Positions 17,482 to 25,484 of a DNA stretch of 64,000 nucleotides are shown here, in pieces. Under the pieces are notes generated by a model that worked only from the letters and a program-made list of their open reading frames with translations, did not search any database and was not told where the DNA came from. Position numbers and translations under genes: made by a program. This DNA comes from Pseudomonas mendocina (lineage in GTDB: Bacteria; Pseudomonadota; Gammaproteobacteria; Pseudomonadales; Pseudomonadaceae), in the NCBI GenBank assembly GCA_037482215.1, contig CP148074.1, positions 3,038,001 to 3,102,000 of the forward strand, written 5' to 3'. The number at the start of each line of letters is the position of its first letter. Positions within the stretch are counted from its first letter, which is position 1.

Positions 17482-19059
17482 ATGACGCTGACTGGCCAAC
17501 TGCTTATCGGCAGCCGCACTGTAACCGGCAACGGCGAGATCATTCACGCCATCAACCCCGCCACCAATACGCCGTTGGCGCCCGACTATCCCGGTGGCGA
17601 CGCCAGCCATGTGGATCAGGCTTGTGCATTGGCCAGCGCAGCATTTGACTCGTTCCGCGAAATCGCACCCGCTGAGCGCGCCCTCTTTCTGGAATGCATC
17701 GCTAATGAAATCGAAGCGTTGGGCGATCAGCTGATTGAACGCGCCGTTGCAGAAAGCGGCCTTCCCCTCGCCCGCATCCAAGGTGAGCGCGGGCGTACAT
17801 GCCAGCAGTTGCGCCTGTTCGCCACTGTACTGCGCAAAGGCGAGTGGCTGGATGTACGGATCGACCCGGCCTTGCCTCAGCGTCAACCCATGCCCCGCAG
17901 CGATCTGCGCCAGCGTCAGGTGCCGCTCGGCCCGGTGGTGGTATTTGGCGCCAGCAACTTCCCCCTGGCTTTTTCCGTAGCAGGCGGCGATACCGCTTCG
18001 GCGTTCGCCGCAGGCTGCCCAGTAATCGTCAAAGCCCACAGCGCTCATCCGGGCACCAGCGAACTGGTCGGCCATGCCATTGCCCGAGCGGTGAAAAACT
18101 GCGGCCTGCCGGAGGGCGTGTTCTCTCTCCTGTACGGCTCGGGCCGCGAAGTCGGTACTGCACTGGTCAGCGACCCGCGCATCAAAGCGGTCGGCTTCAC
18201 CGGTTCGCGCAGTGGAGGCTTAGCCCTGAGCAAAGCCGCTCAGGCGCGCCGAGATCCCATACCGGTGTATGCAGAAATGAGCTCAATCAACCCGGTTCTA
18301 TTATTCCCTTCAGCCTTACAGACACGGGCCGAAGCACTGGCCCAGGGGTTTGTAACCTCGCTGACCCAAGGTGCAGGGCAGTTCTGTACCAATCCAGGGT
18401 TGATTATTGCCCAGCAAGGCCCAGACCTTGAGCGCTTCATCAGCAGCGCGGGTGAGCTTATAAAACGCATCCCGACCCAAACCATGCTTACCCCTGGCAT
18501 CTTTCACGCTTACCAGCACGGCGTCAGTCAGCTCAAAGCTAACCCCAAGGCCCAACTGATTGCCGCCGGTCTGAGTAGCGAAGCACCCAACCAGTGTCAG
18601 GCCCACCTGTTCAGTACCTCAGCAGAAGACTTCCTTCGCGACGAAAACCTGCAAGCTGAAGTATTCGGCTCGGCCTCACTGCTGGTGCAGTGCCGTGATG
18701 CAGAGGAAGTTCGCAAGGTCTGCGAACATCTGGAAGGACAACTGACCGCTACCCTGCACTTGGATGCGGACGACCTACCCCTCGCCCAAACCCTGCTCCC
18801 TACCCTGGAACGCAAGGCCGGTCGCCTGCTCGTCAACGGCTGGCCAACCGGCGTCGAAGTGTGTGAAGCCATGGTTCATGGCGGCCCTTTCCCCGCCACT
18901 TCAGATGTGCGCAGTACATCGGTCGGTACCGCTGCTATCCAGCGCTTTCTGCGCCCCGTTTGCTATCAGGACTTCCCAGACGACTTGCTCCCCACGGCAC
19001 TGCGCCATGACAACCCAATGCACCTGCGTCGCTTGCTCGATGGTCAAAGGGAGGCCTGA
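17482..19059 (+). CDS. 2-oxoglutarate semialdehyde dehydrogenase (aldehyde dehydrogenase family)
   Basis: Oxidises 2,5-dioxopentanoate (2-oxoglutarate semialdehyde) to 2-oxoglutarate with NAD(P)+, delivering hydroxyproline carbon to the TCA cycle. The 525-residue ALDH has Asn in FGASNFPLAFSVAGGD (N159), the cofactor Lys in VIVKAHSAHPG (K184), the Rossmann GFTGSRSGG, the general base Glu in AEMSSINP (E265) and the nucleophile Cys in GAGQFCTNPG (C302). The length matches the long KGSADH type linked to hydroxyproline loci. The start at 17482 has AGGAG 6 bp upstream. Four bases separate its stop from the oxidase start. Confidence 0.92.
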   Translation: MTLTGQLLIGSRTVTGNGEIIHAINPATNTPLAPDYPGGDASHVDQACALASAAFDSFREIAPAERALFLECIANEIEALGDQLIERAVAESGLPLARIQGERGRTCQQLRLFATVLRKGEWLDVRIDPALPQRQPMPRSDLRQRQVPLGPVVVFGASNFPLAFSVAGGDTASAFAAGCPVIVKAHSAHPGTSELVGHAIARAVKNCGLPEGVFSLLYGSGREVGTALVSDPRIKAVGFTGSRSGGLALSKAAQARRDPIPVYAEMSSINPVLLFPSALQTRAEALAQGFVTSLTQGAGQFCTNPGLIIAQQGPDLERFISSAGELIKRIPTQTMLTPGIFHAYQHGVSQLKANPKAQLIAAGLSSEAPNQCQAHLFSTSAEDFLRDENLQAEVFGSASLLVQCRDAEEVRKVCEHLEGQLTATLHLDADDLPLAQTLLPTLERKAGRLLVNGWPTGVEVCEAMVHGGPFPATSDVRSTSVGTAAIQRFLRPVCYQDFPDDLLPTALRHDNPMHLRRLLDGQREA

Positions 19060-19063
19060 GACG

Positions 19064-20350
19064 ATGAATCTCTCAGCCCATTCAACCGTAACGAATGACC
19101 ACCCGGATATCACCGTCGTCGGTGCTGGCATCATCGGCGTGGCCTGCGCCCTACAACTGGCCCGGCAGGGTCTGCGCGTTGTGGTGGTTGATCAGCAGCC
19201 CCCCGGCCACGGCGCCTCATTCGGCAATGCCGGGCATCTGGCCACGGAGCAAGTGTTCCCAATAGCTGACCTGTCCATTCTCATGCGCCTGCCTGCCATG
19301 CTGCTTGACCCGAAAGGGCCGTTGCGGCTGGACTGGAGATACCTGCCCAAGGCACTACCCTGGTTTATCAAACTGCTGGCCAACCTTCGTCCGGAGCCAT
19401 TTCAGCGCTCAGTCGCCGGGCTGCGCGCCCTCAATGAAGGCAGCCTGCATGCCTGGCAACGGCTGTTGAACTCGATCGCCCATCCGCACTTGCTGCGCGA
19501 AGAAGGCTCACTGCTGGTGTTTGAGCGCAGCGAGTCGCGCACCGCCATCGAAGCGTTGCAGCTGCGTATGCTACAGCAAGGTGTTCCAGTCGATTTGTGG
19601 GAGTCACGGGCTGTACGTAACAGCGCGCCGCAACTCAGCCAACGAATCAGGGGTGGGCTGTACTTTCCAGCAACGGGGCAATTTATTGACCCGTACCGCG
19701 TCGTCGAAGAGCTGGTAAGGGCCTGCCAAGCGGCTGGCGTGCACTTCCTCAGGCGTCAGGTGCAAAACGCACACCTGACAATCAGTGGCGTCAGCCTGCT
19801 TACCGATCAGGGCACATTCAACAGCAGCAAAGTGCTGATTGCTTGCGGCGCCCACTCGGCCGCACTGACAGAGGCCCTGAGCGGATGCAAGGTGCCTTTA
19901 GAAACAGAACGCGGCTATCACCTGATGCTGCCCCATGAACACGAACGACTGCCCTTCCCGGTAACGTCCTTTGAACGCAAGTTCATCATGACGCCCATGA
20001 GCGAAGGTTTGCGACTAGCAGGCACAGTTGAGTTCGCTGGGCTTGAACGTGCACCCAACATGCAGCGAGCCTGGCAGTTGCACCACCTAAGCAAAGGCTT
20101 ATTCAACGAAGACTTGAGCCCCGTCAATGCCAGTCCGTGGATGGGCTTTCGTCCGTCGTTGCCTGACTCTCTGCCGGTTATCGACAGCTGCTGCGACGGC
20201 AAGGTGCTGCTAGCCTTTGGTCACCAACATTTAGGCCTAACCCAGGCCGCTTACACAGCCGAGTTGATTGCACGCCTGAATGCCTACCCGCACGCTCTCA
20301 AACAACCGGAATTGGCACTGCTCAGGGCCTTCAGGCTGGCTCGTTTCTAG
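19064..20350 (+). CDS. FAD-dependent D-hydroxyproline oxidase/dehydrogenase (DadA-like)
   Basis: A 428-residue flavoprotein of the D-amino acid dehydrogenase family. It should oxidise cis-4-hydroxy-D-proline to pyrroline-4-hydroxy-2-carboxylate, linking epimerase and deaminase. The N-terminal dinucleotide fold reads VVGAGIIGVACALQLARQG, followed by an acidic/FAD loop and SFGNAGHLATE. The C-terminal part carries WMGFRPSLPDSLPVID and GHQHLGLTQA, as in DadA and glycine oxidases. The start at 19064 has GGAGG about 9 bp upstream. It is a single-chain enzyme; the multi-subunit dehydrogenase form known from some Pseudomonas is not seen here. Confidence 0.9.
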   Translation: MNLSAHSTVTNDHPDITVVGAGIIGVACALQLARQGLRVVVVDQQPPGHGASFGNAGHLATEQVFPIADLSILMRLPAMLLDPKGPLRLDWRYLPKALPWFIKLLANLRPEPFQRSVAGLRALNEGSLHAWQRLLNSIAHPHLLREEGSLLVFERSESRTAIEALQLRMLQQGVPVDLWESRAVRNSAPQLSQRIRGGLYFPATGQFIDPYRVVEELVRACQAAGVHFLRRQVQNAHLTISGVSLLTDQGTFNSSKVLIACGAHSAALTEALSGCKVPLETERGYHLMLPHEHERLPFPVTSFERKFIMTPMSEGLRLAGTVEFAGLERAPNMQRAWQLHHLSKGLFNEDLSPVNASPWMGFRPSLPDSLPVIDSCCDGKVLLAFGHQHLGLTQAAYTAELIARLNAYPHALKQPELALLRAFRLARF

Positions 20351-20446
20351 ATTGGATGCACGCCACTGATACGAAAAATCTATTAGAGCCATTTCATTGA
20401 ATTATTTTATCAACCAAAACCTGATGATTAAGATTCCTCGCAACAA

Positions 20447-20462
20447 GGAATGATTCTCAATC
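20447..20462 (+). promoter_or_regulatory. Possible Fur-box-like sequence before the DUF2061 gene
   Basis: GGAATGATTCTCAATC contains the 11-mer AATGATTCTCA found in many Pseudomonas Fur sites, but the rest of the 19-bp palindrome is poor. It ends one base before the GAGGTG ribosome site of the next gene. Weak evidence. Confidence 0.25.
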
Positions 20463-20472
20463 GAGGTGTACC

Positions 20473-20697
20473 ATGCTCAAGACACTGACCTTCACCGTTA
20501 TGCACTTCTGCATTGCATTCGGTGTGACCTACGCGCTGACTGGCAGCGTAGCGGCCAGTGGCCTGGTTGCTGCGATTGAGCCACTGTGCAACTCCGTTGG
20601 CTTCTACCTCCACGAGAAGGTCTGGCAGCGCATTGAAGGCCGATCGCAGCCTGTAGAAAATCAGCCCAGCCATGCATGGCTGCATCATCAGGCATGA
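20473..20697 (+). CDS. DUF2061 small membrane protein
   Basis: A 74-residue protein with two hydrophobic segments (about 6-26 and 27-48) and the DUF2061 signature: HFCIAFGVTYALTGS, an acidic residue in AAIEPLCNSVGFYLHEKVW, and a basic/aromatic end. The function of this family is not known. The ATG has GAGGTG 6 bp upstream. It stands alone after the hydroxyproline operon, with a possible Fur-like sequence in its leader. Confidence 0.8.
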   Translation: MLKTLTFTVMHFCIAFGVTYALTGSVAASGLVAAIEPLCNSVGFYLHEKVWQRIEGRSQPVENQPSHAWLHHQA

Positions 20698-20802
20698 TCC
20701 GGGAAACATTCGTCTTAATCCCGAAGCAACACGTAAAACTGGCAGCATGAGGCTGAAGGTATCCGCTACTATGCGCGCTTCAGTCCCCATGCACGCCTGA
20801 TC

Positions 20803-22362
20803 ATGCCCACCAAATCCCGCAGCCTTGCCGCCACTTTTGTTTGCTCCTGTCTCGTTGCGCTAATTGCCCTGTTTGCCCTCTGGTACAACTTAGGCAAAGC
20901 CGTGACGCTGCCTGATGTCGCCACACCCACACATAAACTGCAGTGCGCGTCATACACGCCTTTCGCGAAGGACCAATCGCCGTTTGATCAACCCATGCAG
21001 CTGCGCCCCGAGCAGATGGAGACGGATCTGGCCCAACTGTCGAAACGCTTTACCTGTCTGCGTACTTACTCCGTAACCGGGCTGGAGGCTCTGCCAGATC
21101 TGGCGCGTAAATACGGACTGAAGCTCATGGTCGGCGCATGGGTCAGTCGTAGTCAGGAAAACACAGCGATTGAAATCGACAACGCGATCAAGATCGCCAA
21201 CGCCCACCCGGATGTGATTCAGGCCGTCATCGTCGGCAACGAAACGCTGCTGCGCAAAGAGGTTACGGCCCAGCAGCTTGTAACCCTGATTGATAAGGTC
21301 AAAGCGCACATTCAGCAGCCGGTGACCTATGCCGATGTCTGGGAGTTCTGGTTAAAACACCCGGAAATCGCTCCAGCCGTGGATTTCATCACTATCCACC
21401 TGCTGCCCTATTGGGAAGACGACCCAGCAGGCATTGACGAGGCACTGCAGAAAGTTGCCAGCGTGCGCCAGACATTTGGCAACGCTTATGCCCCTAAAGA
21501 CATCCTGATTGGTGAAACTGGCTGGCCCAGCGAAGGGCGTCAGCGCGAAACCGCGGTACCGAGCCGGGTCAATCAGGCCAAGTTCATGCGCGGCTTTGTT
21601 GCCATGGCCGAAGAAAACGGCTGGCGATACAACCTGATCGAAGCCTTCGACCAACCTTGGAAACGCATCAGTGAAGGTGCTGTTGGCGGTTACTGGGGAT
21701 TGTTTGATGCCGACCGGCAGGAGAAATCTATCCTCGCTGGCCCAGTCTCCAACCTGCCGCAGTGGCCGGCTTGGCTGGGGCTGAGCCTGGCCATTTTCGC
21801 CGGCACCTTGCTGCTGGCTGGCCGCCCAGAGTCTCACCGCTCGGCCGTCGCGCTACCGCTGCTGGCAGCCTTGGGCGCTGGTTGCATAGGGCTGTATGCA
21901 GAGCTGACGCTGGTCACCGCACGCTTTATCGGGGAATGGCTGTGGGCCGCTGCACTGTTGGGCGTCAACCTGGTGGTTCTGGCTTATGCCGCCCTGCATC
22001 TAGGCAGTAAAAGCCAACGCCGACTGCCGCTGTACCATTGGCTACAGAGCAAGCGCGGCCTGTGGCTGGTTCTCAGCGCTTTTGCTGGCGCGGTGATGAT
22101 GCTGGCGTTGGTGGTTGATGCCCGTTATCGCAGCTTCCCGAGCGCCGCTTTGCTGCTACCAGCGGTTGTTTACCTGTTTAAACCAACTACTGGCTACCGC
22201 CGCGAAATAGCCTTGCTCACGCTACTCATTGCAGCGGGTATCGCGCCTCAGCTGTACCAAGAAGGCCCACACAACATGCAGGCCATTGGCTGGGCACTGG
22301 TTTCAACGCTACTGGTCATCGCCTTGTGGCGCAGCCTAAGACGTAGCCCTCAAACCATATAA
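20803..22362 (+). CDS. Membrane-anchored glycoside hydrolase family 17 enzyme (beta-1,3-glucan acting)
   Basis: A 519-residue protein. It has an N-terminal anchor (about 10-32), then a GH17-like (beta/alpha)8 domain (about 45-325) facing the periplasm, then about eight hydrophobic helices (about 327-515). The acid/base Glu is in IVGNETLL (E147) and the nucleophile Glu in LIGETGWPSEG (E238), so both catalytic residues are kept. Known proteobacterial GH17 enzymes of this kind act on or transglycosylate beta-1,3-glucans, often beside a GT2 glucan synthase. Here no GT2 gene is adjacent, and the C-terminal helices do not contain a visible glycosyltransferase domain. Its stop abuts the stop of the convergent small membrane protein gene. 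Confidence 0.8.
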   Translation: MPTKSRSLAATFVCSCLVALIALFALWYNLGKAVTLPDVATPTHKLQCASYTPFAKDQSPFDQPMQLRPEQMETDLAQLSKRFTCLRTYSVTGLEALPDLARKYGLKLMVGAWVSRSQENTAIEIDNAIKIANAHPDVIQAVIVGNETLLRKEVTAQQLVTLIDKVKAHIQQPVTYADVWEFWLKHPEIAPAVDFITIHLLPYWEDDPAGIDEALQKVASVRQTFGNAYAPKDILIGETGWPSEGRQRETAVPSRVNQAKFMRGFVAMAEENGWRYNLIEAFDQPWKRISEGAVGGYWGLFDADRQEKSILAGPVSNLPQWPAWLGLSLAIFAGTLLLAGRPESHRSAVALPLLAALGAGCIGLYAELTLVTARFIGEWLWAAALLGVNLVVLAYAALHLGSKSQRRLPLYHWLQSKRGLWLVLSAFAGAVMMLALVVDARYRSFPSAALLLPAVVYLFKPTTGYRREIALLTLLIAAGIAPQLYQEGPHNMQAIGWALVSTLLVIALWRSLRRSPQTI

Positions 22363-22731
22363 CTATGCTGATTTAGTAGCGCGAACCAGACGCAGCAGTG
22401 CCAATACCACGGCAATCACACCGAGGCTGGCACTGTAGAGCACCAACGCTGGCAGACCTATCAACAGCGACAGCCCGGCCAACACCTGCCCTGCACGGCC
22501 ACGCCAGATAAAGGCAATCACAGCGACTGCCAACGCCGAATAGGCGATGACGCTGAAGTGAATCAGCCAGCCCAGTGAAGCCCGTATCTGGCACTCCAAG
22601 CGCTCAGGCTCGGCCAAACACAAACCTACCCAGCGGTCGTTCTCCATCAGTTGTGTACGCAGGATCAGGCTGACATACAGTGCAGCGGCCGCCAGCACAA
22701 AAAAAGCAACATAAGGCAGGTAACGTTTCAT
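22363..22731 (-). CDS. Hypothetical inner-membrane protein (four helices)
   Basis: A 122-residue protein with four hydrophobic stretches (about 5-23, 52-74, 80-98, 98-115) and a polar loop with two cysteines after helix 1 (GLCLAEPERLECQIRASLGW). I do not recognise a characterised family. It converges on the GH17 gene with no base between the two stop codons, so any transcript of one reads antisense into the other. Confidence 0.65.
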   Translation of the reverse strand: MKRYLPYVAFFVLAAAALYVSLILRTQLMENDRWVGLCLAEPERLECQIRASLGWLIHFSVIAYSALAVAVIAFIWRGRAGQVLAGLSLLIGLPALVLYSASLGVIAVVLALLRLVRATKSA

Positions 22732-23020
22732 AAAAACTCAGGGCAGGCATCAAGAGGCGCCAAGGATATGCTCAGTAGCGGTCGCTGGCACTCAAAATTA
22801 CCGCTAAGTGCCAATGCCTATCTACACTACATAAACATCAGGATGCGCCATACCGGCATTCGCCGACGAACAGGACGTTTCCCGCCTTGATATCCCAAGA
22901 AAATACTTAAAAACTTCGCTGTTTTAAGAACCAGTCAATATAAAGGAATTGCACTTAGACCGTTTTCTACAGTCCAAGTGTGTACTAAACATTCCGTTGT
23001 CCCGTGCCAGAGACTTTGCC
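22732..23020. other. Non-coding interval between divergent genes
   Basis: A 289-bp gap between the small membrane protein gene (leftward) and the secreted hydrolase gene (rightward), so it must hold two promoters. It contains a dyad TGGCACT-14-AGTGCCA at 22786-22813. I see no consensus sigma-70 pair, no RNA gene and no convincing short coding frame. Confidence 0.4.
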
Positions 23021-24319
23021 ATGTCGTACAGATCACGCTTGCTTGCCTTAGTAGGATGCTTGGCCCTTGCGAGCCAGCTGCACGCTGCTGACATAGATGC
23101 CAGCACCTATGGTTACCCCCTGACCAACCCATTTGAAGCAACCATCGCGACTACCCCCTCCATGTTGCAGCCCGCGCTGCCTGCGGATAAGGACATCAAG
23201 CAGGCGGACTATGAGATTCAGTTGCGCCCGGAGCGTCAGTTTGAAGTCCCGGAAAACTTCTGGTCTGTCACCAAGATGCACTACCGCTTGGCCGAACAGC
23301 CCGGCGAAGCACCGCTGATCTTCATCATCGCGGGCACCGGTACGCCCTATTCCGGCAGTACCCCTGACTACCTGAAGAAGCTCTTCTACGGGGCTGGCTA
23401 CCATGTGGTGCAGTTGTCCTCGCCAACCAGCTTCGATTTCATCGTCTCTGCATCCCGCACCGCCACACCGGGCATCAGCCAAGATGATGCGGCCGACCTC
23501 TACCTGGCCATGCAAAGCATCCGCGCTGAGCACCATAACCTCAAGGTCAGCGACTTCTACCTGACCGGCTATAGCTTAGGGGCGTTAAATGCCGCCTTTG
23601 TCAGCAAGATGGACGAGACCAAGCAGAGCTTCAATTTCAAGCGTGTGCTGCTGCTTAACCCACCCGTGAACCTATACACCTCCATCACTAATCTGGACAA
23701 ATTGGTCCAGACCCACGTGAAAGATGTGGATGACACTACCACCTTCTATGAACTGGTACTGGGCAAGCTGGCCCGCTACTTCCAGAGCAAAGGGTACGTG
23801 GATATCAATGAGGCCATGCTCTTTGATTTCCAGCAGTCCAAAGAACATCTCACCAACGAACAGTTGGCCATGTTGATTGGTACTGTATTTCGCTTCTCCT
23901 CGGCGGACATTGCTTTTACCTCCGACTTGATCAACCGACGCGGGTTGGTCACGCCCATCGGTTATCCGATCAAGGAAGGCACCAGCCTCACACCCTTCTT
24001 CAAAAACGCGCTGTACTGCGATTTTGACTGCTACATGACAGAACAACTGATCCCCATGTGGCGCGCCCGCACTGGAGGTGGCAGCGTCACGCAACTGGTC
24101 GATGAGATCAGCCTGTATGCGCTTAAGGACTACCTGAAAACCAACAGCAAGATTGCCGTCATGCATAACGCCGACGACATCATTCTCGGCCCGGGTGATA
24201 TCGGTTTTCTGCGCGACACCTTTGGCGACCGCCTGACTCTCTACCCGTACGGTGGCCACTGCGGCAACCTCAACTACCGCGTCAACAGTGACGCTATGCT
24301 GGAGTTTTTCCGTGGCTAA
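23021..24319 (+). CDS. Secreted alpha/beta-hydrolase-fold protein coupled to mlaA
   Basis: A 432-residue protein with a Sec signal peptide (MSYRSRLLALVGCLALASQLHA, cut near AHA/AD), so periplasmic. It has an alpha/beta-hydrolase nucleophile elbow LTGYSLGALN (S185), a possible acid in MHNADDIILG (D385/D386) and a His in YGGHCGNLNY (H413), a complete candidate catalytic triad. Homologues are often labelled only as conserved hypothetical or, misleadingly, as kinases. Its last 8 bp overlap the GTG start of mlaA, which links it to outer-membrane lipid transport; a lipase, esterase or acyltransferase is possible but unproven. An in-frame TTG at 22949 has a better ribosome site but would bury the signal peptide. 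Confidence 0.75.
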   Translation: MSYRSRLLALVGCLALASQLHAADIDASTYGYPLTNPFEATIATTPSMLQPALPADKDIKQADYEIQLRPERQFEVPENFWSVTKMHYRLAEQPGEAPLIFIIAGTGTPYSGSTPDYLKKLFYGAGYHVVQLSSPTSFDFIVSASRTATPGISQDDAADLYLAMQSIRAEHHNLKVSDFYLTGYSLGALNAAFVSKMDETKQSFNFKRVLLLNPPVNLYTSITNLDKLVQTHVKDVDDTTTFYELVLGKLARYFQSKGYVDINEAMLFDFQQSKEHLTNEQLAMLIGTVFRFSSADIAFTSDLINRRGLVTPIGYPIKEGTSLTPFFKNALYCDFDCYMTEQLIPMWRARTGGGSVTQLVDEISLYALKDYLKTNSKIAVMHNADDIILGPGDIGFLRDTFGDRLTLYPYGGHCGNLNYRVNSDAMLEFFRG

Positions 24320-25088
24320 GTCTCTGAACCTCTGCCTGCTGGCGACTGCACTGCTGGCCAGCCTTACCGTTAAGGCCGAAACCACACCTGATGCTGACGG
24401 CTTCAAAAATCCGTTGCAGCAGCTGCAATTTAACCCAGGCCTTGATCAACGCGAATTTGAGCGTTCCACCCTCAACGCCCTAAATGTCTATGACCCGCTG
24501 GAGTCGTGGAACAGACGTGTCTACCACTTCAACTACCGCTTCGATGAATGGGTGTTTCTGCCGGTTGTTAAGGGCTATCGCTATGTCACGCCGGATTTAG
24601 TTGAAAAAGGGGTCACTAATTTCTTCCGTAACTTGGGTGAAGTGCCGACATTGGTCAACAGCGTTTTGCAGCTCAAGGCACAGCGCTCCATGGAGACCAC
24701 AGCTCGGCTGATGATCAACACCATTATCGGCGTCGGTGGCATTTGGGATCCTGCAACCATGATGGGCCTGCACCGCAACTCCGAGGATTTCGGCCAGACC
24801 TTGGGTTATTACGGCGTGCCTGCTGGCCCGTACCTGATCCTGCCGCTGCTGGGCCCTTCTGATCTGCGTGATGCAGGTGGTCTGGTAGTGGACTACAGCA
24901 CCAAACATTATGTGAACTGGCTCGATGTAGCCGAAAGCAGCAGTGACCATCCGGAAATCACACTACTGGAAGTGATTGATCAGCGTTCCACCGTTAACTT
25001 CCGCTATGGCCAGCTGAACTCTCCTTTCGAGTATGAAAAAGTGCGCTTCGTTTATACAGAAGCTCGCAAGCTGCAAATTGCCGACTGA
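24312..25088 (+). CDS. mlaA: MlaA (VacJ) family outer-membrane lipid-asymmetry protein
   Basis: A 258-residue component of the Mla pathway, which removes misplaced phospholipids from the outer leaflet of the outer membrane. The GTG start at 24312 overlaps the end of the hydrolase gene and gives a signal peptide (AKSLNLCLLATALLASLTVKAE). Family landmarks are YDPLESWNRRVYHFNYRFDEWVFLPVVKGYRYVTP (in parts), FFRNLGEVPTLVNSVLQ, and the loop GVPAGPYLILPLLGPSDLRDA. E. coli MlaA is a lipoprotein; no Cys follows the signal peptide here, so signal peptidase I processing is expected. A strong terminator follows. Confidence 0.92.
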   Translation: MAKSLNLCLLATALLASLTVKAETTPDADGFKNPLQQLQFNPGLDQREFERSTLNALNVYDPLESWNRRVYHFNYRFDEWVFLPVVKGYRYVTPDLVEKGVTNFFRNLGEVPTLVNSVLQLKAQRSMETTARLMINTIIGVGGIWDPATMMGLHRNSEDFGQTLGYYGVPAGPYLILPLLGPSDLRDAGGLVVDYSTKHYVNWLDVAESSSDHPEITLLEVIDQRSTVNFRYGQLNSPFEYEKVRFVYTEARKLQIAD

Positions 25089-25100
25089 CATCGCATCAAA

Positions 25101-25136
25101 AAAAATGCCGCAGGGATTGCTCCTTGCGGCATTTTT
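25101..25136 (+). terminator. Bidirectional terminator after mlaA
   Basis: AAAAATGCCGCA (25101-25112) pairs with TGCGGCATTTTT (25125-25136) around a 12-nt loop. T-runs on both strands let it serve both mlaA and the converging ccm/lipoprotein operon. Confidence 0.92.
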
Positions 25137-25151
25137 GCATTCAGCAATTAC

Positions 25152-25484
25152 CTACTGATCGTAATAACGGGACAGGCCTGGGGGCACGCCGCTGGTATCG
25201 GTCGGCGTCCACGGGCCATTGGCCGAGGTCGACCAGCTCCAGCCGTTATTCCAGCGATAGTAAGTACGCTCGCGGTAAAACACATGGGGCATCCCCGACA
25301 CCACATAGGCCCCCAGTGCAGCATCCCACTGGCTTTTCACACCTGGTGGCGGCGCAAAACGCGGATGGTTACTGATTGAGCCTTGCTTGATCGTCGGCGC
25401 GGGTTGCGTGATAGGGCTGTGCACACAGGCTGCTAGGCTCAGAATGCCCAGCAACAAGCCTGCACGACACAGCCAGGTCATCAC
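25152..25484 (-). CDS. Small Trp/Tyr-rich lipoprotein at the end of the ccm operon
   Basis: A 110-residue protein with a lipoprotein signal peptide ([11 protein letters not shown], lipobox LAAC at about residues 17-20). The mature part is Pro-rich then aromatic-rich ([22 protein letters not shown]), with no Cys for redox or haem chemistry. I do not know a function. It overlaps ccmI by 4 bp, so it is translated as the last cistron of the ccm operon. The operon ends at the terminator at 25101-25136. Confidence 0.75.
   Translation of the reverse strand: MMTWLCRAGLLLGILSLAACVHSPITQPAPTIKQGSISNHPRFAPPPGVKSQWDAALGAYVVSGMPHVFYRERTYYRWNNGWSWSTSANGPWTPTDTSGVPPGLSRYYDQ

Noticed and set aside
20447..20462. 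Firm Fur-regulation claim for the DUF2061 gene
   Set aside because: Only about half of the 19-bp Fur consensus matches, so it is listed as a weak site rather than a finding.
22786..22813. TGGCACT-14-AGTGCCA dyad before the secreted hydrolase gene
   Set aside because: TGGCA recalls a sigma-54 -24 box, but no GC lies at the required spacing on either strand; a competing AGCGGT/ACCGCT pairing makes its meaning unclear.
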